Made by a program: the position numbers and the translations under genes. A DNA stretch of 14,796 nt from Candidatus Poribacteria bacterium (lineage in GTDB: Bacteria > Poribacteria > WGA-4E > WGA-3G), in NCBI GenBank assembly GCA_007571355.1, contig RKRO01000410.1, forward strand, positions 1-14,796, written 5' to 3'. Positions 1 to 6,586 of this stretch are shown in pieces. The notes under the pieces are model-generated. The model did not search any database. It had not been told where the DNA came from and saw only the letters and a program-made list of their open reading frames with translations. The first letter of the stretch is position 1. Each line of letters starts with the position of its first letter.

Positions 1-72
1 CTCTCCTGCACGCCCCTGCACTAAATTCACACATTTTCCGGCGCGAAGATCGATAGCCGGTAGTATTTTCAT
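1..72 (-). CDS. hisA: HisA, ProFAR isomerase, N-terminal fragment cut by window edge
   Basis: The 24 codons from the ATG at 72 to the edge translate to MKILPAIDLRAGK followed by CVNLVQGRAGE. This is the characteristic first beta strand and loop of HisA (usual form MKILPAIDLRGGKCVRLVQG), with the Asp of AIDLR being the catalytic general base in this (beta/alpha)8 family. HisA isomerises ProFAR to PRFAR in histidine biosynthesis, in the cytosol. Only the N-terminus is visible, so intactness cannot be judged. HisF shares the fold but usually begins differently (KRIIPCLDV), so HisA is favoured. No clear Shine-Dalgarno sequence precedes the ATG; the leader consists of an AT-rich dispersed repeat. 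The gene follows the permease by 110 bases on the same strand, with no obvious functional link. Confidence 0.85.
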   Translation of the reverse strand, partial: MKILPAIDLRAGKCVNLVQGRAGE

Positions 73-74
73 TG

Positions 75-105
75 TTTTTAATTTTCCCATGTGGTTCGTT
101 GAGGG
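75..105 (-). repeat. Dispersed leader repeat, copy 1 (upstream of hisA)
   Basis: On the plus strand this reads TTTTTAATT, TTCCCAT, GTGGTTCGTT, then GAGGG. It matches 1054-1083 (TTTTTAATT, ATTCTTC, GTGGTTCGTT, AGGG) apart from a few substitutions and small indels. In the minus-strand direction it ends three bases before the hisA ATG and therefore forms its 5' leader. Shorter copies of the AT-rich half occur at 1198-1210 and 3387-3400. Confidence 0.6.
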
Positions 106-182
106 GGATTAGGAGTTGAAAGTTCCTCTCCTTATACCCACGCTCCATTACATGACGCGCTACGCGCCTTAGGTTATTTTTT

Positions 183-1100
183 TTATTCTTCTCGGAAAAT
201 GCCGAGTAATTTCAACTGCACGATTGAGACAACAGCGATGATGAAAAACAGCACCCAACCGATTGTTGCCGCGTAACCGAGGCGCATGAACTGGAAACCA
301 TTTTTGTAAAGATACATCACGATCGTCGAACCCGCATCCGCAGGTTCACCCCCGTTCGTTAAGATATACGGTAGATCGAAGAGTTGGAGCGAACCTATCA
401 TTGACACAACGAAGACAAAGGCAATCACCGGACGCAAAGATGGGAGCGTGACATGGATAAACGCCTGCCACCAGTTCGCGCCGTCAACCGCCGCCGCCTC
501 ATACAACTCCTGCCGGATGCCTTGTAAACCCGCTAAAAAATAGATCATATTGAACCCCGCCCACTGCCAGACACCTGTCAAAATAACCGCTGGCATCACA
601 TAATTCTCCTCATTGAGCCAACCGATCTCCTTGCCAAAAAGAACGAATTCTTGGTTGATCAAGCCTGCACGCTGGTCATAGACGAGATTGAAGATAATCG
701 CAACGAAGACACCGGCAACGAGCACCGGCGCGAAAAAGGCGAGCCTCAGGAAATTTTTCCCTTTAACATACTTGGAGTTGAGCAGAATTGCCAATAATAA
801 CGCAATCGGCAATTGGAGTGTGAGCGTGCCTATAGCGAAATAAGCGGTGTTCCGAAGCGACTTCCAAAAGATGGGATCGCCGAATAGATCGGTGAAGTTA
901 CCGAAACCGACGAATATCCGGCTTTGGAACCCGCGCATCTCATACAAGCTCATCACAAGAGATGAAATAAGCGGGTACCCCATAAAGACGACAAAGAGCA
1001 GGTAAAACGGCGCAATGAAGAGGTAGGGCGCGATTTTCTGTTGTCGGTTCCAATTTTTAATTATTCTTCGTGGTTCGTTAGGGTGAGTTGGTATTTTCAC
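183..1100 (-). CDS. ABC transporter permease, MalF/UgpA type (sugar uptake)
   Basis: This 305-residue inner-membrane protein has about six hydrophobic segments (first near residues 24-48, then about 85-108, 118-140, 168-192, 222-245, 275-300). Residues 201-224 hold the EAA loop (EAAAVDGANWW...LPSLRP) that docks to the ATPase subunit in MalF/UgpA-type permeases (BPD_transp_1). Length and layout are normal for the family. The start is a GTG at 1100, supported by GGAG six bases upstream. Codons about 7-16 (PNEPRRIIKN) are encoded by the dispersed repeat that also forms the hisA leader, so the cytosolic N-tail appears partly repeat-derived. It lies downstream of a solute-binding protein gene and probably works with it; no second permease or ATPase is present here. 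Substrate unknown, probably a sugar or sugar derivative. Confidence 0.9.
   Translation of the reverse strand: MKIPTHPNEPRRIIKNWNRQQKIAPYLFIAPFYLLFVVFMGYPLISSLVMSLYEMRGFQSRIFVGFGNFTDLFGDPIFWKSLRNTAYFAIGTLTLQLPIALLLAILLNSKYVKGKNFLRLAFFAPVLVAGVFVAIIFNLVYDQRAGLINQEFVLFGKEIGWLNEENYVMPAVILTGVWQWAGFNMIYFLAGLQGIRQELYEAAAVDGANWWQAFIHVTLPSLRPVIAFVFVVSMIGSLQLFDLPYILTNGGEPADAGSTIVMYLYKNGFQFMRLGYAATIGWVLFFIIAVVSIVQLKLLGIFREE
1054..1083 (-). repeat. Dispersed leader repeat, copy 2 (inside permease codons 6-16)
   Basis: The plus strand contains TTTTTAATTATTC followed by GTGGTTCGTT, nearly the same as 75-105. Unlike that copy it lies inside an open reading frame, encoding roughly PNEPRRIIKN at the permease N-terminus. 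The upstream GTG has a good ribosome binding site (GGAG at -6), so translation through the repeat is likely. Confidence 0.6.
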
Positions 1101-1164
1101 GTGCTTCTCCGTATATCTGAAGAAACGCTTTCTTCACATTGGATTTTAGCGTTCGCAAAAACCC

Positions 1165-1210
1165 TTCCACTTCGTTTCATGCTACGTTTTCTGGATGATT
1201 TTAATTATTC
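1165..1210. repeat. Short dispersed repeats in the SBP-permease gap
   Basis: Two motifs shared with other gaps lie here. TTCCACTTCGTTTCA at 1165-1179 is identical to 3415-3429 and present in inverted, slightly diverged form at 3572-3586. ATTTTAATTATTC at 1198-1210 matches 1053-1066 and 3387-3400. The rest of the 1101-1235 gap shows no gene. Confidence 0.5.
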
Positions 1211-1235
1211 CGTTTCGCAATGCTAAGGATTTTGG

Positions 1236-2561
1236 CTAAGGTTTCATCAAGTCATGTTGTTCCCCCCATCTGCTCATATCTTTTGCCATCAGCGTACGTA
1301 CCTTTTTGGCGAGTTCCGTCAATGCTTCTCTCGGTGTCTGTTTTTCTGTCACTGCAGCAAAGATCGCATCGTTGAGCAGATCCGCTGCCTCTGACCAGTA
1401 CGGGTTCTGATAACGTGCCGGTAAATCGGGCGCGAGTTGTATAAACAACTCTCCAAGTGGTTGACCGCCCAAATAGACATCAGGTTCCTTAAAGATGGGG
1501 GCATCCCAGGCGGCTTTGAGGGGTGGGATAATTCGCGTCGTCTCATACCGGTTGATTAAACCAGGTCTATCAAAATAGGTAAACTTGAGCAGTTCCCACG
1601 CGCGATCCGGGTTTTTGCATTGCTTTGTAATCCCGACCATCGTACCCCCGCGCGTTGTTGTCCGTCTGCCCCCTGGTTGCCACGATGGCATACCGATCGC
1701 CTTCCATTTCCCCGCCATCTGCGGCACCTGGCTTTTTAGGATACCGACATACCAATCTGGCGCAAGAATAGAAAGGATTTTGCTGTCCTGCATCGCTGCA
1801 AAATTGCTGGGATCGCCGTGCCATGTGCCGTACACGGGTGTCGCGATCTCATGTTCGTTGAACAACGCCGTAAAAAATTCCAACGTCTCAATTGCAAGTT
1901 CACTATCAATAATGACGTTACCATCTTCGTCAAAAAAGCCGCCACCTTGTTGAAGCAGCAGGCTAAAATAGTCGCTCTCTGTGCGCCGATCTAACACAAT
2001 CGCGTACTGATCGATTTTACCGTCACCATCAAGATCACGCGTTGCCTTTTTCCCAGCAGCGATGAAGTCGTCCCACGTTTCAACTTCTGTCATCTCAACC
2101 CCTGCCGCTTTAAAGAGGTCGTCCCGGTAAAGAAGCACAACCGGGTGCAAGTCGTGGGGAACCCCGAAAATCCGACCACGATACGACCATGGGGTGAACC
2201 GACTGACCACCAACTTATCCATCCAACCTTCACGCTCTAAACGCGGACGCAGATCGACAAATCCGATCTCATCAATCGCACCTTTGAGAAATCGCCCGAT
2301 AGATGTAATCTCTACTTCAACGAGATCCGGCGCGCCGAAGTTAGACAGCATGGCGGCGAGAAGCTTGTCGTGCATTGTACCGCCAAAATTGATGAGCCGG
2401 ACGTTGACGCTGGGGTTCTGTGCCTCAAATATCGGCACGCGCGCTTGGTACTCTTCGTAGTGTGTGTTCGCGAAAATCCAAAACTCCAGATCTTCACCCT
2501 CTTCCTCCGAACGACCGAAGATAAAAAACGTCGAAAGGAGGAAAAGCACCAACATTACCAT
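1236..2561 (-). CDS. Extracellular solute-binding protein, family 1 (sugar ABC transporter)
   Basis: This is a substrate-capturing protein for an ABC importer. From the proposed start it has 441 residues, normal for the family. A hydrophobic segment (MVMLVLFLLSTFFIFG, residues 1-16) is followed by a short acidic linker and the mature fold (LEFWIFANTHYEEY...). Internal signs include the PDLVEVEITSIGRFL region, a DLDGDGKIDQ metal-loop-like motif near residues 176-185, and DRAWELLKFT near the C-terminus, typical of maltose-type binding proteins. An upstream ATG at 2612 is open, but its 17 extra codons have no signal character and run back towards a transposase remnant; the ATG at 2561 is preceded by AAGGGA and begins the signal segment. 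Where a lipobox Cys would be expected there is Arg (CGT). The permease follows 135 bases downstream. Substrate cannot be told from sequence. Confidence 0.88.
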   Translation of the reverse strand: MVMLVLFLLSTFFIFGRSEEEGEDLEFWIFANTHYEEYQARVPIFEAQNPSVNVRLINFGGTMHDKLLAAMLSNFGAPDLVEVEITSIGRFLKGAIDEIGFVDLRPRLEREGWMDKLVVSRFTPWSYRGRIFGVPHDLHPVVLLYRDDLFKAAGVEMTEVETWDDFIAAGKKATRDLDGDGKIDQYAIVLDRRTESDYFSLLLQQGGGFFDEDGNVIIDSELAIETLEFFTALFNEHEIATPVYGTWHGDPSNFAAMQDSKILSILAPDWYVGILKSQVPQMAGKWKAIGMPSWQPGGRRTTTRGGTMVGITKQCKNPDRAWELLKFTYFDRPGLINRYETTRIIPPLKAAWDAPIFKEPDVYLGGQPLGELFIQLAPDLPARYQNPYWSEAADLLNDAIFAAVTEKQTPREALTELAKKVRTLMAKDMSRWGEQHDLMKP

Positions 2562-2593
2562 CGGTCCCTTACCGAGTGGAAAACCATCAGTAT

Positions 2594-2725
2594 CTATCGG
2601 GAGGCATAACATAAAAAACTCCGATTATGAGTAATCGTCTCATGGGCACGGTCAATAGCGGTATACCCACGCCATCCATCTGTATACACATCGCAGTTAG
2701 GAGAGTTTTGTATCCGAAAATCCAT
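2594..2725 (-). pseudogene. Remnant of an IS1595/ISXO2-type transposase
   Basis: This 43-codon frame encodes CDVYTDGWRGYTAIDRAHET and then ITHNRSF before diverging to a stop. TDGWRGY (2663-2683) followed by a spaced H and (V)NH-like motif is the signature around the second catalytic Asp of the ISXO2-like DDE transposase domain (IS1595 family). The N-terminal zinc-ribbon region, the first Asp and the final catalytic residue are absent, and an in-frame TAG lies just before the ATG, so this is a fragment and not a working gene. It lies directly upstream of the solute-binding protein gene and overlaps that gene's longest possible frame, which argues for the shorter start there. No terminal inverted repeats were found around it. 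Identification is from motif memory. Confidence 0.65.
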
Positions 2726-2910
2726 ACCAACATGCTAACATAACTTCAAAAAAAATAGCACAGACTTTTACATGGGCCAAAGAAGCGTAAAAAGCAGAAG
2801 GGGCGAAATCTTCATAACTCTTCAAAATTCAGTCGGATTGGGAAGTAGGTTGGCTCTGCATCAGTGCCTGTGATTTCTGTAGGGCGGTTTCAAGTGTGTC
2901 CAAGACATAT

Positions 2911-2955
2911 AAAAAAAGTGGCTTTTCCCGACTGGCGCGTGGGAATTGAAACCAC
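2911..2955 (-). terminator. Rho-independent terminator at the end of the atp operon
   Basis: In the minus-strand direction, GTGGTTT, a CAAT bulge and TCCC pair with GGGA, AAA and GCCAC across an 11-nt loop, giving roughly 11 base pairs including one G-U. Seven T's follow at once (2917-2911). It begins 20 bases after the atpC stop codon, exactly where an operon terminator is expected. The bulge is unusual but the T tract is convincing. Confidence 0.7.
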
Positions 2956-2975
2956 GAAATACAGCAGGTCAATAT

Positions 2976-3386
2976 TTACAAATTGCTGGCGACTTTGATG
3001 CGGTTTTTTGCGCGGGCGAGTGCCACCTCTGCACGTGGACGGTTCAGGTCCTCTGACCTCGACGCGAGTTGCGCTTGCGCGCGGTCGCGCGCCTGCTCAG
3101 CACGGGAAATATCAATTTCGGATGCCCACTCCGCCGTCTCAACTAAAGCAGTGACACCCGTCCGTAGCACTTCAAAGACCCCGCCAGTTGTTGCCATCAA
3201 CTGCGGCGTGTCCGACGATTCACGGATGCGAATCTCACCGACAGCTAATGCTGTCAGAAAAGGGATGTGTCCGGCCAGAATCTGGAAGTTACCTTCAACG
3301 CCAGGTGCCTGAACGCTCGTCACTTCGCCTTCATAAATCAACTTTTCCGGTGTCCGGATTTCGAGATAAAAATTTCTACTAAGCAT
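2976..3386 (-). CDS. atpC: F1Fo ATP synthase subunit epsilon
   Basis: The 136-residue product is the epsilon subunit of the F1 central stalk, which links gamma to the c ring and can inhibit ATP hydrolysis. The N-terminal beta sandwich (about residues 5-86) shows EIRTPEKLIYEGEVTSVQAPG and the very conserved G.FQILAGHIPFLTAL pattern; the C-terminal helical hairpin (about 90-136) ends in ARAKNRIKVA. Length is normal. It is the last gene of the operon and is followed by a terminator at 2955-2911. The ATG at 3386 has no evident Shine-Dalgarno sequence; the leader immediately upstream is an AT-rich dispersed repeat (GAATAATTAAAAAT). It is separated from atpD by a 230-base gap containing an inverted-repeat element, whereas these two genes usually lie close together. 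Confidence 0.95.
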   Translation of the reverse strand: MLSRNFYLEIRTPEKLIYEGEVTSVQAPGVEGNFQILAGHIPFLTALAVGEIRIRESSDTPQLMATTGGVFEVLRTGVTALVETAEWASEIDISRAEQARDRAQAQLASRSEDLNRPRAEVALARAKNRIKVASNL

Positions 3387-3409
3387 ATTTTTAATTATTC
3401 ATTTCTGAG

Positions 3410-3591
3410 CATCGTTCCACTTCGTTTCACGATGGTGTCTGATGAATCCAAATCGACTAAAGAGGTAAACGATTCTGTAGGGATAGGTCTTGTACCTGTC
3501 CCGATATCTACCTGTCTATATTTACGACCCTTCATAACCCAGAGACAATTAGACTTAATCGGAAGCCACCGCGAAACGCAGTGGAACGGGC
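3410..3591. repeat. Inverted-repeat-flanked element between atpD and atpC
   Basis: Imperfect 26-base inverted repeats, 20 of 26 positions matching, lie at 3410-3435 (core CGTTCCACTTCGTTTC) and 3566-3591 (core GAAACGCAGTGGAACG). Between them a 23-base hairpin at 3480-3502 has arms GGGATAGGT and ACCTGTCCC around a CTTGT loop. No open frame of note is inside. The size of about 180 bases, the terminal inverted repeats and the lack of coding content resemble a MITE-like element or a nested repeat. Part of the arm (TTCCACTTCGTTTCA) recurs at 1165-1179. It would be transcribed between the beta and epsilon genes. Confidence 0.6.
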
Positions 3592-3616
3592 CCCAGATTC
3601 AATAGTCTTTTTTAAA

Positions 3617-5026
3617 TTAATCCGCTGCTTCTTCCATGTTTGCATCTTTCGCTTGCTCAAACGCTTCGTCAATTGTCCCGATGAGACGTAGCGACTGTTC
3701 CGGTAGCTCGTCGCAATCGCCGTTAAGAATCGCTTGGCAGCCTTGGACGGTATCCTCAATCTTCACGTACTTGCCTGGGGTTCCGGTGAAACGTTCTGCC
3801 ACAAACATCGGTTGTACCAAGAACATCTCTAATTTCCGTGCTCTGTTGACAACCAGCTTCTGGTCATCTGACAGTTCATCTACACCGAGGATAGCGATAA
3901 TATCTTGTAAGTTCCCATATTCTTGTAACATCTGTTTGACTCTAAAGGCAGTCTGATAATGTTCTTCACCGATAACCTCAGGTGCCAAAATACGCGAGCT
4001 TGAAGTCAACGGGTCCACTGCGGGGAATCTTGCCTTTTGGGCGATGTTCCGTTCGAGTCGTGTCACAGCATCAAGGTGCGCGAAGACAGAGACGACAGCC
4101 GGATCAGTGTAGTCATCGGCGGGAACATAAACCGCTTGGAATGAAGTAATTGAGCCGTGTTGTGTCGAAGTGATTCGTTCTTGTAGTTCACCCATCTCAG
4201 TTGCCAATGTCGGCTGGTATCCAACAGCGGATGGCATCCGTCCAAGGAGTGCTGATACCTCACCACCCGCAAGTGTGAAGCGGAACACGTTGTCTATAAA
4301 AATAAGAACGTCTTGCCCCTGTTGGTCGCGAAAATATTCTGCCATAGAGAGCCCCGCGAGTCCGACACGAAGACGCGCCCCCGGTGGTTCATTCATCTGA
4401 CCGAACACCATGGCTGTTTTGTCAATCACGCCGTACTCATCAAGTTCAAGCCAGAACTGATTCCCTTCGCGAGTCCGTTCGCCGACACCACAGAAAACGG
4501 AATAACCGCCGTGTTGTGTAGCGATGTTGTAAATGAGTTCGGCGATCAAAACGGTTTTACCAACACCTGCGCCGCCAAAGAATCCGACTTTTCCGCCTCG
4601 GACAACGGGTTGAATCAGGTCAATAACTTTGATACCTGTTTCTAACATTTCGGCACTGGTACTAAGTTCAGCCTGGGGGGGCGGTGGTCTATGGATAGAG
4701 TATCGTTCAGATTCACCGGTTTCGCCTCTTTCATCAATAGGTTGACCTGTTACATCGAAAACCCTGCCGAGCACAGCATCGCCGACGGGTACGGTGATAG
4801 GGCCGCCAGTATCAGTCGCGAGCGTGCCGCGAACTAAGCCGTCAGTTGTATCCATTGCGACTGCACGCACCCGACTTTCGCCTAAATGTTGTTGAACCTC
4901 AAGTACAAGTTCGCTTCCATCGTAACGTTCAACCTTAACAGCATTCAGGATGTCCGGCAATGTGCCTTCCGAAAAATCTATGTCAACTCGCGCACCGACA
5001 ACTTCTAAGATTTTTCCTTGGTTCAT
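3617..5026 (-). CDS. atpD: F1Fo ATP synthase subunit beta (catalytic)
   Basis: The 469-residue product is the catalytic beta subunit of F1. The P-loop GGAGVGKT is at residues 151-158, GERTREGN with the catalytic Glu at 183-190, and the conserved ALLGRMPSAVGYQPTLATEM block at about 259-278. The DELSEED regulatory segment appears as DELSDDQ (383-389). Length is normal. The start at 5026 has AAGGA seven bases upstream. Variations from the usual consensus include FTLAGGEVSAL where FTQAGSEVSAL is typical, and VVSVFAHLDAVTRLERN where PATTFAHLDATT is typical; the core catalytic residues are kept, so function is expected. The gene is separated from atpG by an inserted DUF1992 gene and from atpC by a repeat element. 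Confidence 0.98.
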   Translation of the reverse strand: MNQGKILEVVGARVDIDFSEGTLPDILNAVKVERYDGSELVLEVQQHLGESRVRAVAMDTTDGLVRGTLATDTGGPITVPVGDAVLGRVFDVTGQPIDERGETGESERYSIHRPPPPQAELSTSAEMLETGIKVIDLIQPVVRGGKVGFFGGAGVGKTVLIAELIYNIATQHGGYSVFCGVGERTREGNQFWLELDEYGVIDKTAMVFGQMNEPPGARLRVGLAGLSMAEYFRDQQGQDVLIFIDNVFRFTLAGGEVSALLGRMPSAVGYQPTLATEMGELQERITSTQHGSITSFQAVYVPADDYTDPAVVSVFAHLDAVTRLERNIAQKARFPAVDPLTSSSRILAPEVIGEEHYQTAFRVKQMLQEYGNLQDIIAILGVDELSDDQKLVVNRARKLEMFLVQPMFVAERFTGTPGKYVKIEDTVQGCQAILNGDCDELPEQSLRLIGTIDEAFEQAKDANMEEAAD

Positions 5027-5094
5027 GAAATATTCCTTTTTTAAATTCTTAATTCAGAGTGGTTGACTGCTTTTCAAATCCAAAAACTGTAGTA

Positions 5095-5126
5095 TGTCCA
5101 AAAACATTTTTTGTTTTGCAAGGACA
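5095..5126. other. Hairpin upstream of atpD
   Basis: TGTCC and AAAAAC (5095-5105) can pair with GTTTT and GGACA (5113-5126), with a small internal loop. It lies in the 127-base gap between the DUF1992 gene and atpD, about 70 bases before the atpD start. Because both arms and loop are A/T rich and no T tract follows on the transcribed strand, it looks more like a folded leader than a terminator. No convincing promoter was seen in this gap. Confidence 0.35.
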
Positions 5127-5153
5127 TTTCCACCGTATACAAACTCGGAGCGA

Positions 5154-5627
5154 TTAGAGATTCGGACACGCCTTCTGAAAATCGTTAAGTGCCTCCGCCC
5201 GATTGATTAACGCGTATTGCCGATTTCGAGTTGGCATCAGCAGATTCACACGTTGGATTTTCCGGTTCAGATTTTCGAGTTTCCCACTGTATCGTTCAAT
5301 ACCGCGGACACGTTCATATTCAAAACTTCGGCTGATGGTTTCACGGCGGTGTGGATACTGCTGGGCGATAGCCTCTAACCGCTCTCGACGACCCTGCAGA
5401 TTTTTAAGAAGCCTTTCAAGTTGCGCCTTTTCTTTTTTAATTTCTTTCTCTAACTCAATCCATCGGGGTGTAAAACCGTTCTCTTTCAGAAGACGGTTTG
5501 CCATCCGCGCTTGAGGGGTAAGGTAGGGGTTCGTATCCAATTTAAGCGGTTTACCTTCACCGGGCAAATTCTTGAATTCGCCACGTTTGATGGCTTCTTC
5601 AATCTGTTTGTTGACATTGATCGGCAT
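5154..5627 (-). CDS. DUF1992 protein (DnaJC28 conserved-domain family)
   Basis: The 157-residue product matches the DUF1992 family (the conserved domain of DnaJ homologue C28, also in bacterial YhdN-like proteins): INVNKQIEEAIKRGEFKNLP, then GEGKPLKLDTNPYL and RMANRLLKENGFTPRWIEL within residues 2-60. The second half is a highly charged helix, probably coiled coil (about 60-130). It has no J domain, signal peptide or membrane segment, so it should be cytosolic. The start is ATG 5627, preceded by GGAGG six bases upstream; a GTG at 5642 only adds five residues that include that ribosome binding site. It lies between atpG and atpD, an unusual place inside an ATP synthase operon, with 79 and 127 base spacers. 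Molecular function is unknown. Confidence 0.85.
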   Translation of the reverse strand: MPINVNKQIEEAIKRGEFKNLPGEGKPLKLDTNPYLTPQARMANRLLKENGFTPRWIELEKEIKKEKAQLERLLKNLQGRRERLEAIAQQYPHRRETISRSFEYERVRGIERYSGKLENLNRKIQRVNLLMPTRNRQYALINRAEALNDFQKACPNL

Positions 5628-5705
5628 ATGAGACCTCCACACGGTTACGGCACGACGGCGCGTGCCTACTACCTTGCACGGCAGAACGGAGGCTGTCTGC
5701 TACTT

Positions 5706-6584
5706 TTATCCCTCCAGTGCCGCTGCGCCACTTACAATCTCGGAAATTTCTGTTGTAATTTGTGTTTGGCGTGCTCTGTTACGTTGGAGAATCAGCTCAT
5801 CAATAAGTTCTTTTGCCTTTTGTGTAGCATTTTCCATCGCTGCCATTCTTGCGGCTTGCTCCGCTGCGTTAGAATCCAAAAGCACTTTCCACATTTGCAT
5901 ATTCAAGTGTTTCCCGAGTAGCATTTCAAAGAGTTCCACCTGTCCCGGTTCATAGATATAATCGAGAAAAAGTTCGTCACCTTCTGGTATTTCGGGTTCT
6001 AACGGAAGGAGTTGCTCAACAAGCACAGTCTGGAGAATAGCAGACTTGAAATTATTGTAAATGACTTCGACTTTGTCAATTTTTTTGTCGGTATAGAGAT
6101 GTTCAAACTCGTGGACGACATCAACGGCCGTTTGAAATTCAAGTTGGCGGAAAATATTGATGTATGAATCTGTAATGTCGTAACCACGGCGAGTGAAATG
6201 CTCTTGCCCTCGTCTTCCGATGCAGATAAGCGTTACATCTGCGCCGCTTTCTTGATAGTGTTCTATACGTTCTGTTGTCGTGCGAATGACGTTACTGTTG
6301 AAACTTCCGCACAATCCGCGGTCCCCAGAAACGGAAATGATACACACATGTTTTATTTCACGTGTTTCGAGAAGTGGATGGGTCAACGCTTGTTCTTCAG
6401 TATCCATCTGTGAGATGAGATGCCCGAGGATAGTGTTCAGTTTTTCAGCGTAAGGGCGCGTTGCGACGATATTTTCCTGTGCCCGACGGAGCCGTGCCGC
6501 CGCAACAACGCGCATCGCATCGGTCACTTGCTCAATGTTTTGAATGCTGGCGATACGGCGCCGAATCTCTCGTAGAGTTGCCAT
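5706..6584 (-). CDS. atpG: F1Fo ATP synthase subunit gamma
   Basis: The 292-residue product is the central rotor shaft of F1. The N-terminal helix MATLREIRRRIASIQNIEQV with TDAMRVVAAARLRRAQ (residues 1-37) and the C-terminal helix ending RQTQITTEISEIVSGAAAL are the conserved coiled-coil halves that enter the alpha3beta3 hexamer. The middle shows SDRGLCG in the form SGDRGLCGSFN (about 85-95). Length is usual for bacteria. The start codon lies two bases after the atpA stop codon, and the ribosome binding site (AAGGTGA) is inside the end of atpA, so the two are probably translationally coupled. Confidence 0.97.
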   Translation of the reverse strand: MATLREIRRRIASIQNIEQVTDAMRVVAAARLRRAQENIVATRPYAEKLNTILGHLISQMDTEEQALTHPLLETREIKHVCIISVSGDRGLCGSFNSNVIRTTTERIEHYQESGADVTLICIGRRGQEHFTRRGYDITDSYINIFRQLEFQTAVDVVHEFEHLYTDKKIDKVEVIYNNFKSAILQTVLVEQLLPLEPEIPEGDELFLDYIYEPGQVELFEMLLGKHLNMQMWKVLLDSNAAEQAARMAAMENATQKAKELIDELILQRNRARQTQITTEISEIVSGAAALEG

Positions 6585-6586
6585 GA

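Noticed and set aside
154..168. Hairpin GACGCG-CTA-CGCGCC followed by eight T's on the plus strand (terminator-like).
   Set aside because: The T's lie on the plus strand, where no gene ends; for the minus-strand permease the orientation is wrong, and the stem has a mismatch.
1585..1953. Plus-strand open frames such as this 122-codon one and others at 7751-8125, 5511-5921 and 4313-4645.
   Set aside because: All lie antisense to clear genes, show no recognisable domains and have the composition expected of shadow frames.
2562..2612. N-terminal extension of the solute-binding protein by 17 codons.
   Set aside because: The extra residues precede the signal segment and overlap the transposase remnant; the ATG at 2561 is a better start.
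2918..2952. Single CRISPR-repeat-like sequence ending GGGAATTGAAAC on the plus strand.
   Set aside because: Only one copy and no spacers; the same bases form an 11-bp stem followed by seven T's just after atpC, so a terminator explains them better.
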